Shown one piece after another: positions 1-7,996 of a stretch of DNA of 14,351 nt. Numbering within the stretch: the first letter of the stretch is position 1; each line of letters starts with the position of its first letter. Below the pieces are notes generated by a model that worked only from the letters and a program-made list of their open reading frames with translations, was not told where the DNA came from and ran no database searches. The stretch is from NCBI GenBank assembly GCA_034437515.1, contig DAOTTX010000197.1:1-14351 (forward strand), in the 5' to 3' direction. Origin of the DNA: DAOTTX01 sp034437515 (GTDB lineage Bacteria; Chloroflexota; Anaerolineae; Aggregatilineales; Phototrophicaceae). A program made the position numbers and the translations under genes.

Positions 1-3000
1 GGGGGGTGGGGGCGTATTACCGGCGTGGTTGCGCATGTAATCGACGATCTCTTGGAGTGTGCGGAGTTCGGCGAGTTCTTCGGCTTTGAGTTGCGGCAGT
101 TCGGGGAACTGGTCGCGCATGGCACCGAGGATTTCTACGCGCTTGATGGAGTCGATGCCGAGATCGGCCTCGATGTCCATGTCGAGTTCTAGCATTTCTA
201 CCGGGTAGCCGGTTTTCTCCGACACGATTTCGAGCAGCGCCTTCGCCAACACCGACATATCCAGCACGGAATTGATCTCGCCTGATGTCACCACACCGGC
301 GGCGAGGTCGCCCCCCGTCGCGTCGATGGCTTCTGTTTCCGGGGGTGTCGGTTTGGTTGTGCCACCAGCATCCGGCGGTGTGGGGATCGTCCCGCCGCTG
401 GCATGGTCGCGCATGTAATCGACGATCTCTTGGAGTGTGCGGAGTTCGGCGAGTTCTTCGGCTTTGAGTTGCGGCAGTTCGGGGAACTGGTCACGCATCG
501 CGCCGAGGATTTCCACCCGTTTGATGGAGTCGATGCCGAGGTCGGCCTCGATGTCCATGTCGAGTTCCAGCATCTCCACCGGGTAGCCAGTCTTCTCCGA
601 GACGATCTCTAGCAGTGCCGACGACAAGGCCGCCACGCTGATGCCCTCGTCAGCATTTGCGCTGCTGCTTGGCGCTGCGGCTTGACTTGCTGCTTCGGGC
701 GGTGTCGGCTCCGGCTCATGGACTGCGGCGGGTGTGGGTGCGGGTGACTCCGTGGGAACGGTGCCGCCGCTGGCATGGTCGCGCATGTAATCGACGATCT
801 CTTGGAGTGTGCGAAGTTCGGCGAGTTCTTCGGCTTTGAGTTGTGGCAGTTCGGGGAACTGGTCACGCATCGCGCCGAGGATTTCCACCCGTTTGATGGA
901 GTCGATGCCGAGGTCGGCCTCGATGTCCATGTCGAGTTCTAGCATCTCCACCGGGTAGCCGGTTTTCTCCGAGACGATCTCCAGCAACGCCGACGACAAG
1001 GCCGCCACGCTGATGCCTTCCGTCTCCGTGTTTGGCGCTGTGGGTGCAGGCGCGGTTGCGGCTTCTGCCGGCTGGCTGATCTCAGCGGTGCGAGTTGTTT
1101 GCTCTGGTTCACGTGTCGGGGTCGGCGCTGGTTGCACAGGCGATTGTGTGCGCGGTGCGGGAGCGCCACTACGCATGGTCTGGAGCAGCGCCTGCGTCTG
1201 CTCGGATTGGCGTTGTAAGTACGTCTCATGGACGCGCAGTGTTTCCGCTTGATGTGCGTGGAATGCTTCGAGGCTCTGCGCCAGTTGGTCGGCGGCTTGC
1301 GGGGTCATGTGCCCGTTGCTGACGGCCTGCTGCTGCTGTGCGGTCAGGTCGCTGAAGGTCTTGATGTAGTCGGCCTGGTTGGCGAGATATTGTTGATGTG
1401 ACTTCAAAATTTCGTTTTGCTGCTGACTGAACAGCGCCAATGCGTCCTCAAGGGATGTCGAGGGTTGCGGTGCCGGTTGAGTCTGCCCACCATCTGAGAC
1501 CGGCACTTCCTTAATCACCTCGACCGGCACCTCTTTGATGACTTCTTTCACGCCGCCCGTGCTGATCTGCCAACCGTCGTTGAGTGTGTCCTCGTATTCT
1601 TTGCGCGTCTTCTCGCTGATGTAGGCACCACCGTTGATCTGTACCTTCATTCCCTTGCGGCGTCCGCTGGCAGGGGACTTGATCGGGTCGGCGTTGTAGG
1701 GGTCGATCTCACCGAGTTCCAGGCCGAGCACACGCAGATGCGCCAGCGCCGCACGGAATTGCTGGTCGTCGCCTTTCTTGCGGCTGGGGTTGAGCGCAAT
1801 CGCCATGTGTGGCTTATCCGCCAGAATATCCTTGACCAGATTGGTCAACACGCTGCGCGGGCCGAATTCAATGAACAGATAGCCCCCCGCCGCCTGTATA
1901 TTTTCGATCTCTTTGCGGAACTGTACCGCGTTGAGGATATGATCGCTCAGTGTACGACGGATCGCCGCCGGGTCTTCGCCATAGGGTTGTCCGCTGGCGT
2001 TGGAATAAACCGGCACACGCGGTTGTCTGAACTGTGCTTGACTGATGGCATGGGCGAACGGTTGCTGCGCGTGCCCGACCAACGGCGTATGGAAGGCCGC
2101 ACTCACCGCGACCGGCACCACGTTGTAACCTCTGGCGGTCAGGCGCTCTTTGGCTTGCGCAAGGCTGTGTTCTTTACCGGCGATGACCACCTGTTTCTGC
2201 GAGTTGATGTTCGCCAGATGCACACCTTCTAACCCTTGCAGGTCGGCTTCGATGTTGCTCAGGTCACTGCCAGTGACCGCCATCATCGTCCCGGCGTCAA
2301 AGTTGGGGTCAGTGGGGGGGACCATCGCCAGCCCACGCGCCTTGACCAGCGCATAATAATCGTCATCGCTCAATACATCCGCCGCCCACAGCGCGGTTAG
2401 CTCACCGAAGCTGTGCCCGGCGACGAAATCCGGCAGGAAGCCCGCCTTCTTGAACACGTTGAATAAGCCTACGCTCAACGCGCCGATGGCTGGTTGCACA
2501 TAATCCGTGCGCATGAGCATCTCGGCCTGTTCGCGTTGCTCTTCTTCGGTGAAGGCTGGCGATGGGAACACCGCCTCGCTCACCGGTTTGAGGCCATCAC
2601 GTTTGAACAGGTGGTCGATCTTACTGTAGCTCTCACGGATCTCCGGGAAGTTGAGCGCCAGTTCACGCCCCATTTCCACGTATTGTGAGCCTTGCCCGCT
2701 GAACAATGCCACGACGCGCCCGTTGAGGTCAAGGGCGCTGCGGCGGTAAAAGATCCCCTTTGGATGTTGCCATTCTTCGGCATCCGGTTTGAGTTGCAAG
2801 AATTTGTGTGCCGCTTGCAACAGCTCTAAGGCTTCTTCCGGGTCACCGGCGACGAAACCGATACGCGGATGTGAGGCGGGGATCGTAATATTGCGTGAGA
2901 ACTGCGCCAGGTTTAAGAACTGGTCGTGCGGATCGTTTTCTTGCAGTTTGTCGATTTCCCGCTGGACTTTTTCCGCCAGTTGCGTCGATGTTTCCGCATG

Positions 3001-4455
3001 GAACAACACCGTTTCCGCAGAATGGTGCAGACGATAACCGCCGGTATGATCCGTGGTGTGTTCTTCCAGCACAAAATGGAAGTTGGTACCACCGAAGCCG
3101 AAGGAACTCACCCCGGCGCGGCGCGGTGTGCCGTTGTCCAGGATCCAGGGGCGCGTCTGGTTGTTGATGTAAATCGGCGACCCGTCCAGGCCGAGTTTGG
3201 GGTTGGGCATGTCCACGTTGATGGTGGCGGGCAACACCTTATGATGTAACGCCAGCGCCGTCTTAATCATCCCGGCGACCCCGGCGGCGGCTTTGGTATG
3301 CCCGATCTGTGATTTGATGCTACCCAATGCAACCGCGGCGTTCTTTTCAAGTTCAGGTTGTTTGTTGAAGAAGCGCACCACCGTAGAAGTCTCGGTCTGG
3401 TCACCGGCGACGGTGCCGGTGCCGTGTGCCTCGAATAACCTGACCGTCATCGGGGAAACCCCGGCGTCCTCGTAGGCACGGTCGAGGGCTTTTTCTTGCC
3501 CCTCACCACGCGGCGCATAGATGCTTTTGAAGCGACCATCACTGCTGGTGCCGATGCCCCGGATCACGGCATAGATGCGATCTCCATCACGTTCGGCGTC
3601 CTCCAAACGCTTGAACACCATCATGCCTACACCTTCACCGACCATCATGCCATCGGAATTTTCATCAAAGGGGCGGGGGTTATCACTTCTGGTGAAGGCC
3701 GGGGTCTTGCTGAAGCACATATACATAAACGGTGAGTTATCGGTATCGACACCGCCGGTAATCATCATATCGCTGCGTCCTTCCACCAGATCACTGATGG
3801 CGAGCTTCATCGCACCCATGCTGCTCGCACAGGCCGCATCAACCACGCAGTTCATCCCACCCAGGTCAAGGCGGTTAGCGATGCGTCCGGCGATGACATT
3901 CCCCAACATGCCGGGGAAGCTGTTTTCTTCCCAACGGACGTATGCTTTGCGCATCTTTTCCATGATGCGTTCGGCGTCTTCGCCGGCGATGCCGCTGCTT
4001 TCTAACGCCCGCCGCCACACTGGATACTGTAAGCGACTGGTCAGCGGGGTGATGAGCTTTTGCCCACCGCCTACACCGAGCACGACGCCTGTGCGGTCAC
4101 GAATGTCGGCTGCTGATTCGGCATAACCAGCATCCGCAAGCGCATCACGGGCGACGACCAGGCCGATCATTTGCGAGACATCGGTGACTTCGAGGATGTT
4201 GGGTGGCAGGCCGAACTCCATCGGGTCAAAGTCAATATCTGGTAAGAAGCCCCCGCGTTTGCAATAGGTCTTATCCGGCGTGGTGGGGTCAGGGTCGTAA
4301 TAGTCCTCGATGCGCCAGCGCGATTCCGGTACATCGGTGATGCAATCGGCTTTGTTGACGATGTTATCCCAGAATTGGCGTAGGTTCATCGCCTGCGGGA
4401 AGACAGAAGCCATCCCGACGATGGCGATAGGTGTCTGATGTAGTTTGTGAGCCAT
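1..4455 (-). CDS. pfaA: PfaA-like polyunsaturated fatty acid / type I polyketide synthase subunit (KS-AT-ACPx3+), 3' end beyond window
   Basis: This is the first 1,485 codons of a megasynthase that elongates an acyl chain on carrier domains, probably in the cytosol. The ketosynthase covers about residues 5-460, with active-site Cys209 in DAACASS, His344 in EAHGTGT and His386 in GHTKAAAG. The acyltransferase covers about 578-880, with GQGSQ, Ser682 in GHSFGE and His789 in AFHTP. A KEVPVEVIKEVPV-type linker (969-986) and a Gln-rich coiled coil (about 1000-1095) follow. Three acyl carrier domains then carry phosphopantetheine serines 1186, 1310 and 1436 in LGIDSIKRVEI. DAACASS, GHSFGE and LGIDSIKRVEI are typical of PfaA and related heterocyst-glycolipid synthases. 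Known PfaA proteins are longer, with more carriers and a ketoreductase, which would lie off the left edge. GAGG lies 9 bases before the ATG. The exact product (PUFA or another lipid) cannot be decided here. Confidence 0.92.
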   Translation of the reverse strand, partial: MAHKLHQTPIAIVGMASVFPQAMNLRQFWDNIVNKADCITDVPESRWRIEDYYDPDPTTPDKTYCKRGGFLPDIDFDPMEFGLPPNILEVTDVSQMIGLVVARDALADAGYAESAADIRDRTGVVLGVGGGQKLITPLTSRLQYPVWRRALESSGIAGEDAERIMEKMRKAYVRWEENSFPGMLGNVIAGRIANRLDLGGMNCVVDAACASSMGAMKLAISDLVEGRSDMMITGGVDTDNSPFMYMCFSKTPAFTRSDNPRPFDENSDGMMVGEGVGMMVFKRLEDAERDGDRIYAVIRGIGTSSDGRFKSIYAPRGEGQEKALDRAYEDAGVSPMTVRLFEAHGTGTVAGDQTETSTVVRFFNKQPELEKNAAVALGSIKSQIGHTKAAAGVAGMIKTALALHHKVLPATINVDMPNPKLGLDGSPIYINNQTRPWILDNGTPRRAGVSSFGFGGTNFHFVLEEHTTDHTGGYRLHHSAETVLFHAETSTQLAEKVQREIDKLQENDPHDQFLNLAQFSRNITIPASHPRIGFVAGDPEEALELLQAAHKFLQLKPDAEEWQHPKGIFYRRSALDLNGRVVALFSGQGSQYVEMGRELALNFPEIRESYSKIDHLFKRDGLKPVSEAVFPSPAFTEEEQREQAEMLMRTDYVQPAIGALSVGLFNVFKKAGFLPDFVAGHSFGELTALWAADVLSDDDYYALVKARGLAMVPPTDPNFDAGTMMAVTGSDLSNIEADLQGLEGVHLANINSQKQVVIAGKEHSLAQAKERLTARGYNVVPVAVSAAFHTPLVGHAQQPFAHAISQAQFRQPRVPVYSNASGQPYGEDPAAIRRTLSDHILNAVQFRKEIENIQAAGGYLFIEFGPRSVLTNLVKDILADKPHMAIALNPSRKKGDDQQFRAALAHLRVLGLELGEIDPYNADPIKSPASGRRKGMKVQINGGAYISEKTRKEYEDTLNDGWQISTGGVKEVIKEVPVEVIKEVPVSDGGQTQPAPQPSTSLEDALALFSQQQNEILKSHQQYLANQADYIKTFSDLTAQQQQAVSNGHMTPQAADQLAQSLEAFHAHQAETLRVHETYLQRQSEQTQALLQTMRSGAPAPRTQSPVQPAPTPTREPEQTTRTAEISQPAEAATAPAPTAPNTETEGISVAALSSALLEIVSEKTGYPVEMLELDMDIEADLGIDSIKRVEILGAMRDQFPELPQLKAEELAELRTLQEIVDYMRDHASGGTVPTESPAPTPAAVHEPEPTPPEAASQAAAPSSSANADEGISVAALSSALLEIVSEKTGYPVEMLELDMDIEADLGIDSIKRVEILGAMRDQFPELPQLKAEELAELRTLQEIVDYMRDHASGGTIPTPPDAGGTTKPTPPETEAIDATGGDLAAGVVTSGEINSVLDMSVLAKALLEIVSEKTGYPVEMLELDMDIEADLGIDSIKRVEILGAMRDQFPELPQLKAEELAELRTLQEIVDYMRNHAGNTPPPP
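31..1017 (-). repeat. Tandem acyl-carrier-domain repeats inside the PfaA-like gene
   Basis: Three carrier-domain units lie in direct repeat, beginning near 31, 409 and 781, so the periods are 378 and 372 bases (126 and 124 codons). The blocks 392-645 and 764-1017 align without gaps over 254 bases. I count eight differences, all silent, so the encoded domains are identical. The unit nearest the edge is more diverged in DNA but almost the same in protein. The units are separated by Pro/Ala/Thr-rich linkers that differ in length and sequence. Tandem carriers are normal for PfaA-type synthases, and more copies may lie beyond base 1. Confidence 0.93.
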
Positions 4456-4491
4456 ATGAAGATACCTCAGCACTCAGTTTAATTTGATAAC

Positions 4492-4513
4492 TTTTCATGA
4501 AGATTCATGAAAA
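4492..4513. promoter_or_regulatory. Perfect 22 bp inverted repeat upstream of the PfaA-like gene (candidate operator)
   Basis: The half-sites TTTTCATGAA and TTCATGAAAA are perfect inverted copies separated by GA. Each half holds the palindrome TTCATGAA, and the two copies start 10 bases apart, about one helical turn. The element begins 37 bases upstream of the start codon in an AT-rich spacer. This spacing suits a repressor or activator site acting on the megasynthase gene. It lacks a GC-rich stem and a T-run at a gene end, so it does not look like a terminator. I found no convincing -35/-10 pair beside it, and the bound protein is unknown. Confidence 0.5.
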
Positions 4514-4670
4514 ATCCATGCACTCTGCATCAGTTAAAACACTTTCAAGCGAAAACGTCACGCATCTAAGTGAGGTTTTATTTTCAACGGATCAGAGAAG
4601 CAGCGTGAATATTGCTTATGCGTTTTTAGTTTATCATATGAGGTTTCGGTGAAAAGGTGGAAAGAATTTA

Positions 4671-4717
4671 ACCGTCCCGGTGGTTGGGTGAAGGCGCAAT
4701 GATTGGGCAAGGACGGT
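4671..4717 (-). terminator. Possible terminator after the GAF gene
   Basis: ACCGTCC (4671-4677) and GGACGGT (4711-4717) form a perfect 7 bp inverted repeat starting nine bases past the GAF stop codon. Read on the minus strand, the second arm is followed by TTAAATTCTTT. The 33-base loop is long for an intrinsic terminator, although the position is right. Confidence 0.3.
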
Positions 4718-4725
4718 ATCGGTGC

Positions 4726-5382
4726 TTAGTGCAGTTCGTATTGTCGGCGTAATACGCGAATATTTTCCAGAATATCCGCTTTAGTTTGACTAAGATCAAG
4801 GTCGTCAACGAATTTATTGAGCGACTCGTGTATTTTTGCAAGCTCATCCTGTTGCGATGGATCAATTCGTGCTTCAGCACGGATGTCGAATTCTAACGTT
4901 AGCAAATCCGCCAGCTCTTCCATGATCTCGATCTCGGTCGGTTCCCATTCACGCGGTTCATTGTCGATCACACAGAATGACCCCAGTGGTTTGTGATCAC
5001 GAAAGGTCAGCGGAATACCCAGGTAACCTATTACATTAAGATCAGGAATGGCTTTGTTATTCTTAACCAGCTCATGCTCACGCGCATCTTTGATGACCAG
5101 GGGTTCATTGCGATGCACCACATGCTGGCAGAAGGAATGTGAGAGGGGTGTCCGGCGATCTGATGCCCAGGGATCAGGCAGACCGACCTGGCTTTTGAAA
5201 AATTGATAATTCGCCGCGACCATTGATACCAGTGAAACCGGCGCATCAATAATATCGCTGGCAAGTTGCGTGAAACGGTCATAGATCGTTTCTTCCGGGC
5301 CGTCGATGAGTGCAAGATCGCGCAAGATTCGCATCCGCTCAATATTCACGAGCGTCCGTTTAAGTGAATCTGAAACCATCAT
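4726..5382 (-). CDS. Stand-alone GAF-domain protein
   Basis: This 218-residue soluble protein consists of a short N-terminal helix, one GAF domain (about residues 20-170) and a charged helical tail. The GAF signature is clear: FKSQVGL, TPLSHSFCQHVV, PLVIKDAR, GYLGIPL and LGSFCVID. This subgroup usually serves as the sensory half of histidine kinases, GGDEF proteins or PP2C phosphatases. No catalytic domain follows, so it may bind a small ligand and act through a partner. The tail (about 175-215) looks helical and could mediate dimerisation. I chose the first of two consecutive ATG codons because AAAGG sits about eight bases upstream. The gene lies downstream of the permease terminator and appears to have its own extended -10 promoter. 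Ligand and partner are not visible from the sequence. Confidence 0.88.
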   Translation of the reverse strand: MMVSDSLKRTLVNIERMRILRDLALIDGPEETIYDRFTQLASDIIDAPVSLVSMVAANYQFFKSQVGLPDPWASDRRTPLSHSFCQHVVHRNEPLVIKDAREHELVKNNKAIPDLNVIGYLGIPLTFRDHKPLGSFCVIDNEPREWEPTEIEIMEELADLLTLEFDIRAEARIDPSQQDELAKIHESLNKFVDDLDLSQTKADILENIRVLRRQYELH

Positions 5383-5430
5383 TCAAATGACCTTTAAATT
5401 CCGATTAGCGTTCAATATCTGTACGACTAC

Positions 5431-5439
5431 ATCTTAACA
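5431..5439 (-). promoter_or_regulatory. Extended -10 promoter for the GAF gene
   Basis: Read on the minus strand, the sequence is TGTTAAGAT, an extended -10 element (TGn followed by TAAGAT). It lies about 50 bases before the GAF start codon. There is no good -35 box, which is usual for extended -10 promoters. Confidence 0.45.
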
Positions 5440-5456
5440 GAGAAATGGGAGTTCTC

Positions 5457-5471
5457 TATGAATTATTCATA
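5457..5471. promoter_or_regulatory. Palindrome upstream of the GAF promoter
   Basis: TATGAAT and ATTCATA form a perfect 7 bp inverted repeat around one T. It lies just upstream of the extended -10 box, near the -35 to -45 region, where an activator would bind. A second small inverted repeat, AGAGAA/TTCTCT (5439-5457), abuts it. The core resembles the TTCATGAA sites near 4492-4513 but is not identical. Confidence 0.3.
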
Positions 5472-5578
5472 AATTTTTCGTTATGATGCTTTCGCCAATG
5501 ACCTGGATGCTTCCACACGGCGATCATCGGCATCTTCGCACCCGCTATTTTGAACGCGATGCTGACACATAGAGCAGA

Positions 5579-5603
5579 AGGGCGTCCTTAAGATGGACGC
5601 CCT
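5579..5603 (-). terminator. Hairpin terminator after the permease gene
   Basis: The arms AGGGCGTCC and GGACGCCCT form a perfect 9 bp GC-rich stem with a 7-base loop, starting 15 bases past the permease stop codon. On the minus strand the stem is followed only by a modest T-rich stretch (TCTGCTCTAT), so termination may be partial or factor-assisted. Confidence 0.6.
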
Positions 5604-5618
5604 CGGATATTCTACTGG

Positions 5619-7778
5619 TTATTCGTCCTGGGTTTTGTGATGTGGGTCACCGACGTAGTGTTCGTACAAGGTCTGGATGTCGTCAGGTTCCCCGATGATG
5701 GTCACCCGGTCCCCTTCTTCGAGCACGGTGTTCCCACGTGGGATAATCACCTGCCCATTACGGCGGATCAAGGCCACAAGTACACCTTCCGGCATGTTGA
5801 TGTCACGCAGGGCTTTACCGATCATCACATTGGTGCGGTGTTCAGAGTTGAGCCACAATGTCAACAAACGAGCGTCGTGTAGCAAGATCTCTTTGAGTTC
5901 TTGCTCATCAGCGGCGTAGAGCCAATCGTTGACGAAGTCACTCGCTTCGATGTGTGTGGAAAGCTCCGATAGGATGCGCAGGTGCTGACCGGGGTTGTCT
6001 TCCGGGCTGACGAGGTAGAACAGCGCGTGGATGGGTACCTCTTCGGTGGTTTCATCGTCATCGTGGTCAAATGGGATGCCCTTGCGCACACGCACGATGA
6101 CAAGTTCGGTATGACTGATCCCCGTATAACGGATGTTGGGCAACACAGCGCGTCGTGAGACCAGCGTTACGGTATTCGCCAAACTTTTGAGCAGAGCATT
6201 CTTAAGTAGTTCCTCGTCCACCGTTGGATGTCGTTGGCTTAACAGGCGCGTGACGTGAGCGTTGATCGCCTCGATGGTATTGCCGTCTTGCAGGTCTAAC
6301 ACTATCGCCCGTGTGACCACTTCGTCGTAGGGGTCTTCGTCGCGCAGACCTTTTTCTTTGATGATCTCACGCAGTTCGTCTTCCAGCCCTTCGTAGCGGT
6401 TCTCGCCGAGCTGCTCGAACCAGTGGAAGATGGCCCCGTGCCGCGCTACTTTCGGTCGCGCATAGTACGTATACCACACCATGGCTATCCCGACGACGAC
6501 GACCGTCAGCACGATGGCATCCACGCCGATGTAACTAATCAGGAAGATTGACGCCAGAATGCCAGCGATCTGCATCCAGGGGTAAAATGGCGTCCGCGCG
6601 ACCGGGTCGTAATACTCGATTTTGCTCTCCCGCATCACGATCACGGAGAAATTTACCAGCATAAAGATAACCAATTGGAAGGTGCTGGCGACCTTCGCAA
6701 TCGCGGACTCATCTAACAGCAGGATGGCGAGTATCATCAAGCCGGATGTGAACACAATGCTGAACAGGGGGGTGCCGGAATCACTGATGGACGCAAACCG
6801 TCTGGGGATGAGCTTGTCGCGTCCCATCGCCAGCGGATAGCGTGACGCGGCGAGGATGCCCGCGTTACCAGTCGAGGCAAAAGCCGCGACCGCAGACGCT
6901 ACCACCAGCAGCACCCCCAGGTCACCGGGGAGCCAGGCCAGGATAACTTCAGCCGCATCAGCCACGGGAGTCAGGCTGTCGCGTAGTTCGCCGGGTTCCA
7001 GCACTGCGACCATAATGCCGACACCGATCACATAGATGATGGTGGTGGAGATGATTGAAAAGATCATGCCCAACGGGATGTTGCGACCAGGGTTACGGAC
7101 TTCTTCGGAAACGCTGGCGATTTTCGTCAGACCTGCATAAGAGACAAACACAAACCCGACCGTCCCCAACAGACCAGCGACACCGTCAATCATAAACGGC
7201 TCGAACTGGTTTTCTGCTACCGTGCTCACACCGATATTGAGCACGTTATTGATCCCGGTGATGATGAATAATACCATCACCGACACGAGGATGACGATTA
7301 ACAAGCGTTGCAGGCCGGTTGTCTGCTTCGCACCGACGATGTTCAATACCATAAAGGCGATTGTGAGCGCGACCGCCAACGGCTTAATCGGTACATCCAC
7401 GAACAGCGCAATATACGCGCCCATACCAATCAACGCGAAGGCGCTTTTTAAAGTCAAGGCGAGGTAGGTGCCCGTGCCGCCGACTGTGCCAACCAACGGC
7501 CCCATAGCACGGTCGAGGAAGTAATAGTCACCCCCTGCGCGGGGCATCGCGGTTGCCAGTTCCGCCATACTGAACATTGCTGGCAGCATCAAAACCCCGG
7601 CGATCAGATACGCCAGTGCGACCGATGGCCCGGTTTGGGCGGCGGCTAGTCCCGGTAACAAGAAAAAGCCGGAGCTAAACATTGCCCCGGTGCAAATGGC
7701 GTAAACGTCAAACAAGCCCAAAGATTTCTTGAGCTTTTCTTTCGGCTGCATACTATCGGCTATCGTCGTTTGAGACAT
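5619..7778 (-). CDS. APC-family amino acid permease with C-terminal EIIA-like and RCK_C domains
   Basis: This 719-residue inner-membrane protein has about twelve hydrophobic segments in residues 20-455. The first carries GAMFSSGFFLLPG, the unwound helix-1 motif of APC transporters, followed by AELATAMPRAGGDYYF, typical of amino acid permeases. A cytoplasmic tail follows. Residues about 490-640 resemble a PTS EIIA type 2 domain, with HALFYLVSPEDNPGQHL and RKGIPFD. Residues about 648-710 resemble RCK_C/TrkA_C (IPRGNTVLEEGDRVTIIG), which binds nucleotides or other ligands in K+ channels and transporters. In the EIIA-like part, LPN at 546-548 falls where phospho-accepting proteins have a PH motif, so Asn548 seems to replace the histidine. 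The tail then probably senses without being phosphorylated. GGAG lies seven bases before the ATG. The substrate is unknown; a cationic or neutral amino acid is likely. Confidence 0.92.
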   Translation of the reverse strand: MSQTTIADSMQPKEKLKKSLGLFDVYAICTGAMFSSGFFLLPGLAAAQTGPSVALAYLIAGVLMLPAMFSMAELATAMPRAGGDYYFLDRAMGPLVGTVGGTGTYLALTLKSAFALIGMGAYIALFVDVPIKPLAVALTIAFMVLNIVGAKQTTGLQRLLIVILVSVMVLFIITGINNVLNIGVSTVAENQFEPFMIDGVAGLLGTVGFVFVSYAGLTKIASVSEEVRNPGRNIPLGMIFSIISTTIIYVIGVGIMVAVLEPGELRDSLTPVADAAEVILAWLPGDLGVLLVVASAVAAFASTGNAGILAASRYPLAMGRDKLIPRRFASISDSGTPLFSIVFTSGLMILAILLLDESAIAKVASTFQLVIFMLVNFSVIVMRESKIEYYDPVARTPFYPWMQIAGILASIFLISYIGVDAIVLTVVVVGIAMVWYTYYARPKVARHGAIFHWFEQLGENRYEGLEDELREIIKEKGLRDEDPYDEVVTRAIVLDLQDGNTIEAINAHVTRLLSQRHPTVDEELLKNALLKSLANTVTLVSRRAVLPNIRYTGISHTELVIVRVRKGIPFDHDDDETTEEVPIHALFYLVSPEDNPGQHLRILSELSTHIEASDFVNDWLYAADEQELKEILLHDARLLTLWLNSEHRTNVMIGKALRDINMPEGVLVALIRRNGQVIIPRGNTVLEEGDRVTIIGEPDDIQTLYEHYVGDPHHKTQDE

Positions 7779-7841
7779 AGTCGATCTCCATTATGATGTA
7801 TACTGCGCATCGGCAGTACGAACGTTAGTGAAATTGCAATC

Positions 7842-7871
7842 AGTATAACGGCGACCTCACAGACCGGACAA
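7842..7871 (-). promoter_or_regulatory. Candidate sigma70-type promoter for the permease gene
   Basis: On the minus strand, TTGTCC (7866-7871) and TATACT (7842-7847) are separated by 18 bases. The -10 box lies 63 bases before the permease start. The -35 match is only four of six. Confidence 0.4.
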
Positions 7872-7927
7872 TATGTTTAACATCCTCTAACAAAACAGTC
7901 TCCTCGTCGCTTTGCCATAGATGCGCG

Positions 7928-7954
7928 TAGACATTTGAGCAAATTCGCTATAAT
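7928..7954 (+). promoter_or_regulatory. Candidate promoter for the UbiA-family gene
   Basis: A perfect TATAAT (7949-7954) lies 42 bases before the start codon. TAGACA (7928-7933) matches five of six -35 positions, but the 15-base spacer is short. Together with 7842-7871 it makes this spacer a divergent promoter region. Confidence 0.5.
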
Positions 7955-7996
7955 GATACACACGCAAATAGGGGAAAAATAGGTGGGGACAAGTTC

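Noticed and set aside
288..866. Two near-identical small frames that look like a duplicated gene or mobile element
   Set aside because: They are off-frame readings of the repeated carrier-domain DNA. No transposase or terminal repeats are present.
31..1017. Direct repeats as a possible CRISPR array
   Set aside because: The units are over 200 bases, spaced about 372-378 bases apart, and encode carrier domains in frame.
1738..2232. Plus-strand open frame of 164 codons
   Set aside because: It lies antisense to the acyltransferase domain, whose motifs are intact on the minus strand. Its protein has no recognisable motif.
3575..4126. Plus-strand open frame of 183 codons
   Set aside because: It is antisense to the ketosynthase active-site region and has low-complexity Ser/Pro/Arg content typical of a shadow frame.
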